NCBI RefSeq assembly: GCF_964275155.1
Contig: NZ_OZ193413.1
Coordinates: 744,001 to 808,000 of the forward strand
Origin: Curculioniphilus buchneri
Lineage (GTDB): Bacteria > Pseudomonadota > Gammaproteobacteria > Enterobacterales > Enterobacteriaceae
Direction of reading: 5' to 3'
Length of the DNA stretch: 64,000 bases
Under the pieces are notes generated by a model. It was not told the DNA's origin and made no database searches. It saw only the letters and a program-made list of their open reading frames with translations. Both the position numbers and the translations under genes were made by a program. Below are positions 39,215-50,401 of the stretch, piece by piece. Each line of letters starts with the position of its first letter. Position 1 is the stretch's first letter.

Positions 39215-39420
39215 TATTTTCTATATAATCAATAGAAAAAAATTTTTCTAAAAATTAATCTCTATATTATATTAATTAATATGATATTACATTGAGGATA
39301 AATAAAATGCATAAATTTATTAAATTAGTTATAATTTAGTGCCGTTATATTCACAATATAACGAGACTAGATTGATATGTATACGACTATCGTATCATTA
39401 AATATTTAAAAATATATTCA
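39215..39420 (+). pseudogene. hpf: hpf relic (ribosome hibernation-promoting factor)
   Basis: E. coli has hpf between rpoN and ptsN. Here CRYIHNITRLD followed, after a 2-nt shift, by DMYTTIVSL (about 39340-39400) parallels GGEIHASAEGQDMYAAIDGL. Upstream, KKFF-stop-KLISILY parallels TAKFAKLEQYF. In-frame stops and a frameshift are present. A 9-bp hairpin (39343-39363) lies inside it and an 11-bp hairpin (39458-39484) separates it from ptsN. Confidence 0.5.
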
Positions 39421-39457
39421 ATGATAAAATAAGTATCAATAAGCATAAAGAGAGTAT

Positions 39458-39484
39458 TTATTCTGCTAATTCATAGCAGAATAA
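39458..39484. repeat. 11-bp hairpin between hpf relic and ptsN
   Basis: TTATTCTGCTA and TAGCAGAATAA form a perfect 11-bp stem with a 5-nt loop, 95 bp before ptsN. No T-run follows. It may be a leftover operon-internal processing or attenuation element. Confidence 0.5.
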
Positions 39485-39578
39485 ATGAAAAGTATCAATT
39501 TTTACATTAATTTATTTTCCTATATTCAAGAATAAAATGATGAGTCTTAAAAGTTAACAGCATACTAAGCGACTCGAA

Positions 39579-40052
39579 ATGACTAATAACATAGAAATGC
39601 AGATTAATTCATTATTAAATATTGAACGTACACGCAGTGATATCCATTGCCAAAGTAAAAAAAGAGCAATAGAGCTAATAAGTGAATTAGCAGCAATACA
39701 GCTCAATTTATCACCAAAAGTAGTGTGTGAGGCTATATTGACACGCGAACGGATGGGTAGTACAGGTATAGGTCATGGTATTGCAATACCACATGGTAAG
39801 TTAGAACAAAATAAGTTGCATACACTGGGAGTTTTTATCCGGCTTGAACAACCTATTATCTTTGATGCGATTGATAATCGACCAGTAGATCTTCTGTTTG
39901 CACTATTAGTATCATCTGAACAATGCAAAAATCACTTGCATATATTATCGTTGGTGACCAAAAAATTAACGGATAAAACTCTTTGCCGTCGCTTACGTGC
40001 TGCACAAAGCGACAGAGAATTATATCATATTTTTACTGAAAACGGAAAATAG
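39579..40052 (+). CDS. ptsN: Nitrogen-PTS enzyme IIA-Ntr
   Basis: PtsN is the terminal phosphoacceptor of the regulatory PTS-Ntr; in its dephospho form it regulates potassium and other functions. The product has 157 residues (E. coli 163), with the phosphorylated histidine at H72 in AIPHGKLEQ. CQSKKRAIELISELAA and LLFALLVSSEQ are conserved. No npr follows rapZ, and neither EI-Ntr nor NPr is in this window, so its phosphate source is unknown. It is kept next to rapZ as in E. coli. Confidence 0.95.
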   Translation: MTNNIEMQINSLLNIERTRSDIHCQSKKRAIELISELAAIQLNLSPKVVCEAILTRERMGSTGIGHGIAIPHGKLEQNKLHTLGVFIRLEQPIIFDAIDNRPVDLLFALLVSSEQCKNHLHILSLVTKKLTDKTLCRRLRAAQSDRELYHIFTENGK

Positions 40053-40160
40053 TGATTGATACTACTTGCTAGTTACCTCAATAATTAAAATAAGGAGGAT
40101 CGAAGAAAATAATAACTTATATTAGTAGTAATCTACAAGAAGCCAGGAGGCTATATCATC

Positions 40161-41018
40161 ATGGTACTGATTATTATCAGCGGTCGATCTGGTTCAGGTA
40201 AAACCGTTGCTTTACGCGCATTAGAGGACATAGGTTTTTATTGTGTGGATAATCTTCCAATTGTATTATTACCAGCATTAGCTGAGACGTTAAAAAGTCG
40301 TAATATTTCTGCTGCAGTGAGTATTGATGTACGTAATATGCCTGAATTTCCGGAAATTTTTGAACAGGCTATTGTACATAATCTTCCCCGTATTTTTTCC
40401 CTGCAGTTACTATTTTTAGATGCTGATCGTGATACACTTATCCACCGATATAGTGATACTCGACGGCTGCATCCACTTTCTATCCGCAGTTTATCATTGG
40501 AAACAGCAATAGATGAAGAGAAAATACTTCTTGAGCCGCTTCGATCATATGCTGATTTAGTGATTGATACATCAGAGATGTCAGTACATGAATTAGCGGA
40601 GATACTCCGTACCAGGCTATTAGGTAAGCGAGAAAAAGAATTAACTATGATGTTTGAATCATTTGGTTATAAACACGGCATTCCTATTGATGCAGATTAT
40701 GTATTTGATGTGCGATTTCTACCTAATCCATATTGGGATCCTAAACTTCGACTAATGACTGGTCTTGAGCAGCCGGTAGCGGATTTTTTAGATCTTCATA
40801 CTGAAGTCCATAATTTTATTTATCAAACTCGTAGTTATTTGGAGTTGTGGCTTCCAATGCTTGAAACTAATAATCGAAGTTATCTCACAGTTGCTATAGG
40901 TTGTACCGGTGGAACACACCGTTCAGTTTATATTGTCGAAAAATTAGCAGATTATTTTCGTTCCCGTGATAAAAACGTACATTCTAGACACCGTACATTA
41001 GAAAAAAATAAATCGTAA
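40161..41018 (+). CDS. rapZ: RNase adapter protein RapZ
   Basis: RapZ senses glucosamine-6-phosphate and guides RNase E to the sRNA GlmZ, controlling GlmS and amino-sugar supply for the envelope. The product has 285 residues (E. coli 284). Walker A is GRSGSGKTV (8-16) and Walker B-like FLDAD is near 90; the C-terminal RNA-binding domain (about 155-285) retains FESFGYKHGIP, RFLPNPYWDP and GCTGGTHRSVY. AGGAGG (40145-40150) lies 10 nt upstream, the best ribosome binding site in the window. The sRNAs GlmY and GlmZ are not visible here. Confidence 0.96.
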   Translation: MVLIIISGRSGSGKTVALRALEDIGFYCVDNLPIVLLPALAETLKSRNISAAVSIDVRNMPEFPEIFEQAIVHNLPRIFSLQLLFLDADRDTLIHRYSDTRRLHPLSIRSLSLETAIDEEKILLEPLRSYADLVIDTSEMSVHELAEILRTRLLGKREKELTMMFESFGYKHGIPIDADYVFDVRFLPNPYWDPKLRLMTGLEQPVADFLDLHTEVHNFIYQTRSYLELWLPMLETNNRSYLTVAIGCTGGTHRSVYIVEKLADYFRSRDKNVHSRHRTLEKNKS

Positions 41019-42160
41019 TGTTTTAAATAAACAATAGAAATTTAAATATTAGTTAAGATTTTTAATTAAAAATTAATAAAAAAACTTTGTTTATTCATTA
41101 TATAAAATATAACTTTATAAAATATATGTAATTAAATATAAATATTTAAATTGTTTTATTGTATTCTATGTTAAATAGGAACTGATTAATTTAATGTATT
41201 AAATATGTTTAAAGATTAGACTTTTATACTTTTTATATGTATAACCACGTTAGTTATTATTAACATAATATTTGGGTACATTAAAAAATATATTTGAAAT
41301 GTTCTGTTGTTGAACATTACTGTTCTCCTCATTATATAAACAATATAATAAAGTAATCTTTGATTATCTTGACAAAAGATATAAATATATTATCAGCTAA
41401 TCTTAAAATAAAATATTTAATAAATACACTTATCTATTGTCTAGATACTTTAAAATATTAATCATTTTATTCAGGTATCTGTATATACATATGCAATAAT
41501 ACAATTACATATTAATTGTCATTTATATATAATATGTTATAACAATATTATTGTACTTTTTTATAAAATGACTGAATAAATGTATGTCTTTTTAAATGTT
41601 AACATGTATGAATACTCGTTATTTATGCTGATCTAGCGTAGTGGTACGAACTTATTTTTAGATTTTAACCATCATTATATTCTATTTTTAAATTCAACGA
41701 TTCACTTCTCAATAAAAATGTTAAATATAAAAATTTGACTAAATTTAATGATTTATTTTCATATAGAGTTTATTAAAAATAGAAAATGAAAGTTTACATA
41801 GTTTTTACTAAAACTAAAATATTAAGAATGACATGAGACTATACAAAGATTATATAGATTCTACAAATTTACTCTTTTAATGAAAAATTATAATAGTAAT
41901 ATACTGTCAATCAAATTAGATATAATATCAATTATACTACATATCTTTTTTAATACATATCTTTTAATATCTTATTTACTAAATAAGGATGATAGGTCTG
42001 TTGGAAAGATGAAGTAATAAATAACGTCAATATTTTCACTATTTGAAGTAAAATTTCTTTTTTTATAATATAAATTATGCCAATACGTTGTTTGTAACTT
42101 GTGATACATGAAGATATATGTGTATAATAGCAAATAACGATATATGATTGAGTAATGATT
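41019..42160. other. Gene-free spacer between rapZ and nfuA
   Basis: No npr or other relic is recognisable. Extremely AT-rich throughout. Confidence 0.5.
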
Positions 42161-42739
42161 ATGATTCATATCACTACTAGTGCTCAACAACATTTTTCTA
42201 ACTTATTAGTTCATCAAGAACCTGGTACTCAAATACGCGTATTTGCTATTAATCCCGGTACATCTAATGCAGAATGTGGTATCTCATATTGTCCATCAAA
42301 TGCAATAGAGGTTACCGATACTGAACTAAAATATGAAAAATTTTTGGTTTATGTTGATAAATTAAGTTTACCTTACTTACAAGATGCTGAAATTGATTTC
42401 ATTACCGATAAATTAGGTTCACAATTAACGCTGAAAGCACCTAATGCGAAGAAGTTAAACATAGTAAATGATGATGCTCCTCTTATAGACCGCATCGAAT
42501 ATTTTTTACAATCAAACATAAATCCTCAATTAGAAAGTCACGGAGGGCAAGTTAAATTAATAGAACTTACGGATGATATGCTTGCTGTCCTTCAATTTGG
42601 TGGAGGATGTAATGGTTGTGCTATGGTAGACTATACGCTGAAGGAAGTCGTTGAAACAAAACTTTTAGAAACATTCAGTGAACTCAAAGGTATATGTGAT
42701 TTGACCGAACATAAGCATGGAGAACATTCCTACTATTAA
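42161..42739 (+). CDS. nfuA: Fe-S biogenesis protein NfuA
   Basis: NfuA is a carrier that delivers 4Fe-4S clusters to target apoproteins. The 192-residue product (E. coli 191) has a degenerate A-type domain (about 1-95, with ECGISYC) and a C-terminal Nfu domain whose cluster-binding CxxC is FGGGCNGCAM (C150/C153). The end TEHKHGEHSYY is nearly identical to E. coli. ATG 42161 aligns with the E. coli start; an ATG two codons upstream (42155) is the alternative. Both starts have poor ribosome binding sites. Confidence 0.96.
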   Translation: MIHITTSAQQHFSNLLVHQEPGTQIRVFAINPGTSNAECGISYCPSNAIEVTDTELKYEKFLVYVDKLSLPYLQDAEIDFITDKLGSQLTLKAPNAKKLNIVNDDAPLIDRIEYFLQSNINPQLESHGGQVKLIELTDDMLAVLQFGGGCNGCAMVDYTLKEVVETKLLETFSELKGICDLTEHKHGEHSYY

Positions 42740-43867
42740 AAATTGCTAGCTATCACCTTTCAAGTTAAATAAAATAACAAAACAGAATTAATAGTTTTTC
42801 TTCATAGAAAATGTGTAATTTTCATTACAATGAGTGTTATCACATTAAAAAGAAATAATACAAACTAATTAAAACAATTATATTGATCTAAAAATATTTT
42901 TAGTTTGATAGAGTTAGTATTCTCTTCTATAAAAATAATATTTTATTTTTATGTAAAAATCTTTAAAAGTTTTCACATATACTACTACGTTAGTATATAG
43001 TGCCGATTATATCTTTGATATCAATAAATTTTAAATATTTTTGTTGTTTTATTTTTTAAATATAGAAACTAAAACCTAGTGTCGTAAGACAAAGTCTTAT
43101 ATTACTATTAATTTTTTAAATTTATGTATTTATTAGATCAATAAATTGATTTTGAATCAAAATCCGTACTAGAGGATATTTAACAGTACTATATAATGTA
43201 ATAATAATTTGATTCATTAGATTTATTTTTTTAATTAATAAATGATAACAAACATTTTCTATGTTACAGGCTTATAACCTGTGATTGATATCACTCATCA
43301 TATAGACATTTTTATGTATATCTATGGTATCATAAGAATCAAGAGAATAAAATTCTTAAATTAACATTCAGTTATTATCATTAAATTGACATATCAATTT
43401 CTAATGTTAGTGAAAATAAATGTTAGGATTAGGATATTTAAATTTAAAAATATCTTCATCTCCTGTAAATTACAGGCGCAATAAAATTGCCTACAATCTA
43501 TCTAACAATAGATACCTTGCTTGTATAAAATAGATTGTAGAACAATCTATTAGCATTACGAAAATTGCAAATAAGACAACAATTATTCGTGATATTTAAT
43601 TTTTATTATATTTCTACAACAGAGTTCTCTATTTACATGTCAGTAATATTTTATAATATATCGAATTTAATACTCCGATTAAAAGTATCTGATTTTACTT
43701 CTCATACAATAATACAATTAAAGTAATCATAAACTTTTTTTAATGTAATATCAAAAATAATTTTAATTTACCATATTTAATCGATGGATAATTTAGTTAT
43801 TTTATAAAGAAATAATTCAAAGAAATTGATGCCTATATCATGATGATATGACACAGTTTCTAATTAC
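42740..43867. other. Spacer with a cluster of hairpins
   Basis: No gene is recognised. Between 43148 and 43551 several inverted repeats crowd together: GATTTTG/CAAAATC (43148-43164), ACAGG/CCTGT (43266-43282), AAATTGA/TCAATTT (about 43383-43400), CCTGTAA/TTACAGG (43462-43476) and a 10-bp stem AATAGATTGT (43529-43551). Outside this the stretch is plain AT. Confidence 0.5.
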
Positions 43868-43950
43868 GGTGAGTCGTGCAGATTGGTGAAGCAATACGTT
43901 TGGAATGTATTATTGGTCAGAGGTTCCAATTTTTCGAACAAAATTTTTAT
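43868..43950 (+). pseudogene. tRNA-Ser(GGA) pseudogene
   Basis: The sequence opens GGTGAG, then GATTGGTGAAG, and ACGTTTGGAATGTAT where E. coli tRNA-Ser(GGA) has ACGCCTGGAAAGTGT. Near 43926-43945 a T-arm-like AATTT-TTCGAACA-AAATT is still visible. The 3' acceptor strand (CTCACC) is absent and the anticodon stem no longer pairs in the serine register. Length fits a class II tRNA. It cannot fold into a functional tRNA. Confidence 0.6.
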
Positions 43951-45163
43951 AAGGATAAAAATAAGAAGCTTAGTTTTTATATATGAAATAGTCTAACTTT
44001 TTTAGAATTTTTCTGGTCTTCATCACAAATAATAAGTTAATGTTATGCATTATTTATTAACATAAATTTATTACTATAACTAGTATTCAGAATATTTGAA
44101 TTAGATGAGTAGGTTATTTGAGTATTCATAAAATGATAACATATTCATGTTAGTATATAAATATAATGTATGTAACTAAAATAAAAAATATTCACTTTTA
44201 ATTGAAAATAGATAACAAACTTTATCTATCTGAATAAAATTCATACATAAAATATATCACATGTCGCATAGTAATAGATACATAATTTCGTAAGCTGAAT
44301 GTTAGTTAGTTTTTTTGTAAAAAAAATATGATTAGTTGACGTGATAAAATATTAAAAAATCTTTTTAAAAAAATAGATTACCTGCATAATATAAAAATGT
44401 GTATATATTATGAAATATAACTAATTTTACTATGTTTTCAATTTACTATTTAATACAGTTAGTAACAATGAAATCATATATATACATGATGTATATCTCC
44501 TGTAAATTTGTGCATTACTTACTAAGTATAAACAAGTATTAACTGTAATTAATACAGTGTGATATTTATACACGATCATCTACGGAATGATTTATATATT
44601 TATAAAATATTTTATTTTCCTGATGCAATATTTTAACTTTAAGAAATACAAAAATATTGTATTAGCTCTTCAATATATTACTAGAAATTTTAGAATGGGT
44701 TTTTATTTTATGAAGTTTAGCTGTGTTAATAAAATTTGTTAATTGAGATTTTGATCTCTTCATATACTCTTTTAAAAAATATATTAGGAAAAATAACTTA
44801 AATATATAAGTATGAAATTTATATTCATATAAAGATCGTCTTAATGATAAGATATTAAAATTAGTGCATTTTCTGATATAATACTAAACAAGTCGTTTTA
44901 TTACATTTGTATTATTATGAATAATTTTGGCTGTTTGTCAAACATACTATAATAACTTTATAACCAAGCACTATCTTACATTTTATGAAATCTTGTTCCT
45001 TGAAAAGGATTAAAAGATTAGGATATTATTATCAATTCATATATACTACTATATAATTTATTTGAATGTATAACTCGTTTATTTGAAAATACATCTTTTT
45101 CAAGAGATTTTTTAAATAAGAATTTAAAGATAAAAGAGTTAATTAGTATAGTAATGTAGTATT
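43951..45163. other. Gene-free spacer upstream of sbcB
   Basis: AT-rich; no gene or relic recognised. Confidence 0.5.
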
Positions 45164-46591
45164 ATGATTAACGAAATTGAACACTCTACCTTTTTGATTC
45201 ACGATTATGAAACATTTGGTAAAAATCCTGCTATTGATCGACCAGCTCAATTTGCAGGACTTCGCACTGATAGTCAATTTAATCCTATCGATGAACCGAA
45301 AATTTTTCTTTGTCGTCCTCCTGACGATTATCTTCCAGATCCCGATGCAGTGTTGATGACTGGAATTACACCGCAACAAGCGTTGCGTCATGGTGTCATA
45401 GAGCCAGAATTTGCATTTCGAGTACATCAATTATTTATATCACCAAAAACTTGTGTTTTAGGATATAACAATATTCAATTTGATGATGAAGTAAGTCGCC
45501 ATTTATTTTATCGTAATTTTTACGATCCTTATAGCTGGAGTTGGAATCAAGGCAATTCACGTTGGGATTTAATCGATGTAATGCGTTCTTGTTACGCTCT
45601 CCGCCCTGAAGGAATTAAATGGCCGATTAATGAAAAAGGATTGCCTAGCTTTCGGCTAGAGCATTTAACTTATGCCAATGGCGTAAATCACATCCATCCT
45701 CATGATGCTATGGCTGATGTCTATGCTACATTAGCTATGGCTAAACTAGTTCGTAAAGTACAACCAAAATTATTTAACTATCTTTATCGCTATCGTAATA
45801 AACATCAGCTAAAAAAACTAATTGATGTGAAAACAATAAAACCACTAATTCATGTATCAAACACATTTAACGTTACTCATGGTAACATTGCTTGGATTGC
45901 TCCTCTTGCATGGCATCCTACTAATCCAAATATATTAATTGCCTGTAATCTAAGTGGTGAAATGCAATTACTTACAGATCTAAACAGCGAAAAGTTACAT
46001 ATCTTATTACGTACTCCACCTAAAGAAAGAGAACAACACACTGCAATACCATTAAAACTAATACATTTAAATAAATGTCCAGTACTAGTACCTACTGACA
46101 CACTTAGATCAAATGATGCTATTCGGTTTGGCATGTATCTTCAACGTTGTCTAGATAATTTAATCTGGCTACGTGATAACCATTTACAAATACAAAAAAA
46201 AATCATAACATCATTTATGGAAATATCTACTTCTTATACTACATCGGATAATGTAGATATACGACTTTATGACGGTTTTTTCAGAGCATCTGATCGTGCT
46301 GCGATGAATGCTATCCTAGCAACTTCACCTGAAAATTTGCCGGCACTCAATATTAAGTTTATTGATCCCAGACTAAAACCTTTACTTTTTCGCTATCGAG
46401 CGCGTAATTTTCCTCACACATTAAATCATGACGAAAGAATACTTTGGCTAGAATATCGAAAATCTTGCTTTATTCAATCTCGAATAGAGAGTTATGTAAA
46501 CAAATTGAAAATACTCTATCAAATTCACAAAGATAATGGTACAAAAATTAAGCTTATCAATGCATTATTTGAATATTTACACACCTTGTGA
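45164..46591 (+). CDS. sbcB: Exodeoxyribonuclease I
   Basis: ExoI degrades single-stranded DNA 3' to 5', acting in recombination and mismatch repair. At 475 residues it matches E. coli. The DEDD-type catalytic start FLIHDYETFG (D14, E16) is intact, as are NNIQFDDE near 104 and HDAMADVYAT near 180 in the exonuclease domain. The SH3-like and helical C-terminal domains follow, with ARNFPHTLN near 420. The flanking spacers give no operon. Keeping sbcB while recR is a relic suggests a skeleton repair set. Confidence 0.97.
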   Translation: MINEIEHSTFLIHDYETFGKNPAIDRPAQFAGLRTDSQFNPIDEPKIFLCRPPDDYLPDPDAVLMTGITPQQALRHGVIEPEFAFRVHQLFISPKTCVLGYNNIQFDDEVSRHLFYRNFYDPYSWSWNQGNSRWDLIDVMRSCYALRPEGIKWPINEKGLPSFRLEHLTYANGVNHIHPHDAMADVYATLAMAKLVRKVQPKLFNYLYRYRNKHQLKKLIDVKTIKPLIHVSNTFNVTHGNIAWIAPLAWHPTNPNILIACNLSGEMQLLTDLNSEKLHILLRTPPKEREQHTAIPLKLIHLNKCPVLVPTDTLRSNDAIRFGMYLQRCLDNLIWLRDNHLQIQKKIITSFMEISTSYTTSDNVDIRLYDGFFRASDRAAMNAILATSPENLPALNIKFIDPRLKPLLFRYRARNFPHTLNHDERILWLEYRKSCFIQSRIESYVNKLKILYQIHKDNGTKIKLINALFEYLHTL

Positions 46592-48222
46592 TGAAGGTTT
46601 ACCTTACTATAATAAGGTATAAAATATTGTAATTTCATTATTAATAACCATTAATGTATTTAAAATAAACACTGTATTGACATATGTAATTTCATTGATT
46701 TAGCCAATTTCATTACACACATCATCATATACATATTTTATGTATATACATTTTTTATATATATCTCAATTAAAAAAATTATTACCACAATACTTTTCAA
46801 TTTTTTTTAATGTTTCAAAAACATATTAATAGTTTACTATGTATGTAAAAATATTAATTACTTAACGTATGTGTGAACATTAACTATTTTAAAACTTTTG
46901 AGTATCATTTTTTAAATAGAGCATTCTCGCTATCAATATATTATTAAATTCATACTAATTTTAGTAACTATTGTCTCAAATTAAACATATAAATCATGTT
47001 ATATATATTATTTCACATATAGTGAAATTATACTATATCTTAATTATTTTAACCTTAGTTTAATTGATAATAATTTCTTTATAATTTAAGATAATTGATA
47101 TACAAATATCAAAAAATACATAAATAGTAGTTTATAAATCTTTTTGATATTTAGCTAATAATTACTCTATGTATAATTAATAATCACATTGATCAACTTA
47201 TTTCTAATTTTAATATTTTATAAAAAACGTATTTTCCATTTAAGTTCATAATTAAAAATAATTGGATAAATATATCATCTAACTACGATTCATAATCATT
47301 TTTAAAATCAATTGGACAGTGAAGACTGTGTAATATTTTATTTTATAATATGTCAAAAGTATAATATATCGTCTAACATGCTAGATATGGAATATAATAT
47401 GTTTATCCATAAAAATCCTTAATTGCAATTAAATAATCATTTTATGTAAAATTAAGAAAATTTTCCGATTTTTTTAGATTTTCTATTCTATTTTATATTC
47501 TATCAGATTAAGTAAAATGCATTAATTTTTATTAATTATTATTAATTGATAGCAAGTTTTTATTTGTAATAATATTAAACAAATAAATATAAAATGTGAT
47601 CTTGCTCCATTACCTTAATTTATTCCTATTACATTCAGTTAATATTTTATTTTTTAGTGTATTCATTTTTGAATAAAATTTCACATGATTCCATATAAAT
47701 ATGGATATCTAAAAAAGATGAAATCTACGTCATGAGACCAGAACACGATATTAATTTAATAATTGACTACATCAATGAAATTATCAAAAAAATATAATGA
47801 AGTTATAAAGGATTTATCATTAGATTTTAATCTAAATGAGATTTATATTGACTCATGTTCATCGTATATACCATAAATCATGCGATTTAATTAGTTATAT
47901 AAAGTCAATAAGAATAATATGTTCTTAAAAAATACAATTACATAAGAATGATTAACAAAAGTTATTTTTAATAATATTAGTTATTTCCAGTGACGTATGT
48001 TATTAATATGTAGTGAATTACATTCACTATCTTTATATTCTAAATTTTATTATAATAAACTGATTTTTTTCAATTGAATTACATTAATTATAATGTTTTT
48101 CATTTTACAATGAATAGCTTTCTTGAATAAGGCATCGTCACTTCTGATTTTTTTACTCATTTCTGTTTATATTGAAACATAACAGAAAACAGTAACATTG
48201 TTATCCTACATTTTTTGAGAAA
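46592..48222. other. Gene-free spacer between sbcB and yqjA
   Basis: A weak hairpin ACCTTA/TAAGGT (46601-46619) follows sbcB. Near 47734-47799 a 21-codon frame (MRPEHDINLIIDYINEIIKKI) looks more protein-like than the background but matches nothing I know; it could be a gene stub. Otherwise featureless. Confidence 0.45.
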
Positions 48223-48882
48223 ATGAATAAGATGAATATCTTGAAGGAGTTATTAAATGCTCTATGGCAACAAAATTTTGAAATATTGTCCGATCCGATC
48301 TTAGTTTGTATTATGTATTTATTAGTGTGTATAATCCTTTTTTTAGAAAATGGATTCCTTCCATCTTCTTTTTTACCTGGAGATAGTTTGTTAATATTTT
48401 TAGGTGTCTTAATTGCTAAAGGTACACTTAATTTTCCGATGACACTGTTGTTATTAACTATTTCTGCAAGTCTCGGAAGTTGGATTAGTTATCTACAAGG
48501 AAAATGGTTAGGTAATAATCGGATTGTAACAAACTGGCTTAATCATTTCTCTGTTCATTATCATGAACGAGCCTATCGTATGTTTTATCGACATGGACTA
48601 TCAGCTCTTTTGATAGGTCGTTTTATCGCATTTGTACGTACTCTTTTACCAATTATCATTGGATTATCTGGATTAAAAAAATCACGTTTTCATTTTTTCA
48701 ATTGGACTAGTGCTTTTTTATGGGTGTTTATTCTTATCCTAATAGGATTTTTTTTTGGAAAAACCTCTGTTTTCCAAAGATATGAAGAAGTAATGATTTT
48801 ATGCTTAATGCTATTACCATTAGTTCTACTTAGTATTGGATTAGTCAGCTCCTTAGTAATCATTTTTCGTAGAAAAAATTGA
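48223..48882 (+). CDS. yqjA: DedA-family membrane protein YqjA
   Basis: YqjA is an inner-membrane DedA protein implicated in undecaprenyl-phosphate/lipid flipping and proton-dependent homeostasis. The product has 219 residues (E. coli 220). It keeps the family motifs ENGFLPSSFLPGD near 43 and GRFIAFVRTLLP near 132, with about five hydrophobic segments and a basic end FRRKN. The closest E. coli paralogue is clearly YqjA. ATG 48223 or 48232 may be the start; the latter matches E. coli. The partner mzrA and upstream exuR of E. coli are missing. Confidence 0.93.
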   Translation: MNKMNILKELLNALWQQNFEILSDPILVCIMYLLVCIILFLENGFLPSSFLPGDSLLIFLGVLIAKGTLNFPMTLLLLTISASLGSWISYLQGKWLGNNRIVTNWLNHFSVHYHERAYRMFYRHGLSALLIGRFIAFVRTLLPIIIGLSGLKKSRFHFFNWTSAFLWVFILILIGFFFGKTSVFQRYEEVMILCLMLLPLVLLSIGLVSSLVIIFRRKN

Positions 48883-50041
48883 TTCCGAATTAATAATAAA
48901 ATTACCAATTGACTACAATGAATTCATATAGATCCAAATACTATTTACTGCTATTTTCGTTATGAAATTTTCATTATAGTATATATCATTATAGTATATA
49001 TATAGTAATATAATAGTGCTGTTGCACTAGTATGTAATATTAATGCAAAAATTTATTTTAAAAATTGAGTTAAGATACTTAATAGCTATATAATGAGTAT
49101 TTTAATGCATTCAGTTAAATACTCATTATAAGTTATATATATAATCATATAGAATTATGTTACAACTTAATATTATAGATAAGTTAAGAACTAATAAGGA
49201 TTGCTTAAAGGTACGTATACCAATATCATAGAAAATAATTTGTAAACTATTTTAAATAGTAGTATTTTAAAAATGATAAACTCAAATATTATTTTCAATA
49301 GATTTCTTCACATACCGAGTAGACTATAATAGCTAATATATTATTAATAGTATTATAAAAAATAATTATATTACATATAGCGAGCCTATATGCTAATTCT
49401 TAGCAATGCAATGGTTTTTTCAAATTCTAGAAAGTTATTTATCTATTTTAATACAAATAGAACATTAATTTTGTTGACCATAAGAATCAAGTAAGGTTTT
49501 TAAAATTTCTTAATTTGTTATTGAACTAATGTTAGCCATACTTTAACCTGATAGTTAAGAGTTTCTAATTTAGACAATCATACTATCACTATACATTAAA
49601 TAGCCATATTTTATTAATATCATTGATATTAATTAAGTTGATATTTTAGTATTATTCATTGATATTTTCTAGTAAAACGGTCCTCTAAATTTTCATTTAG
49701 CTTTCAAATAAAAATTTTCGTCGTTATTAAAAATAATAAAAAACGTGTAGAGCCGATACTTATCTAAAGATACGTAAGAGATTCAGAACATTCTAATGTT
49801 TATTATTATTACAATGTATTGAAAAAATTTAAATGATTTACAGCTAAACAGTAGCTTGTACTAAATTATATTATATAGATAATGTTTTTACTAAAAATTT
49901 TAGCAATAACTAATTGATCCATCAGTTAAATTAATTTAATAATAGCCGTGAGATTTATACATCAAAAAATTAGTAACAATTACAATTCTCTTATGCATGT
50001 TTCTATCGGTGCATACATTAGTAACAATAAGAAGGTAGTGA
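48883..50041. other. Gene-free spacer between yqjA and hinT
   Basis: It contains a perfect tandem 15-bp repeat (TCATTATAGTATATA twice, 48971-49000). No gene or relic recognised. Confidence 0.5.
48971..49000. repeat. Tandem duplication of 15 bp
   Basis: TCATTATAGTATATA is present twice in perfect tandem (48971-48985, 48986-49000), the typical scar of replication slippage. Confidence 0.85.
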
Positions 50042-50401
50042 ATGAATAAAGAAAGTATTTTTAGTAAAATTATCTGCCGAACTATTTCAGCTGACATTCT
50101 TTATCAAGATGATCTAGTAACAGCTTTTCGTGATATTCAACCCAAAGCTCCAATTCATATTTTAATTGTTACTAATCGTTTGATTCCTACGATTAATGAT
50201 GTCACCGTAGAACATGAAGTAGCCTTAGGTCGGTTATTTACTGTTGCAGCAAAAATTGCTAAACAAGAGCGCATTGATAACGATGGTTATCGATTGATAG
50301 TTAATTGTAATAAACACGGCAGACAAGAGATTTATCATCTTCACATGCACCTTTTAGGTGGTAAATTACTTGGAAATATGGTTTGTTGTCATACAACATA
50401 A
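50042..50401 (+). CDS. hinT: Purine nucleoside phosphoramidase HinT
   Basis: HinT is a histidine-triad hydrolase that cleaves adenosine phosphoramidates. It has 119 residues, the same as E. coli. The triad HLHMH (H99, H101, H103; H101 catalytic) sits in IYHLHMHLLGG. The N-terminal half has YQDDLVTAFRDIQP. AAGG lies about 6 nt before ATG 50042. In E. coli hinT is followed by ycfL and lpoB; here ycfL is missing and lpoB lies 258 bp on. The C-terminal residues (VCCHTT) differ from E. coli. Confidence 0.96.
   Translation: MNKESIFSKIICRTISADILYQDDLVTAFRDIQPKAPIHILIVTNRLIPTINDVTVEHEVALGRLFTVAAKIAKQERIDNDGYRLIVNCNKHGRQEIYHLHMHLLGGKLLGNMVCCHTT

Noticed and set aside
39130..39215. rpoN C-terminal relic
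   Set aside because: Scattered Arg/Ser residues only; no RpoN box or ordered set of segments could be followed.
43148..43185. tRNA-Leu fragment
   Set aside because: A hairpin resembling the tRNA-Leu(CAA) anticodon arm followed by CCGTA, but no acceptor, D- or T-arm can be found.
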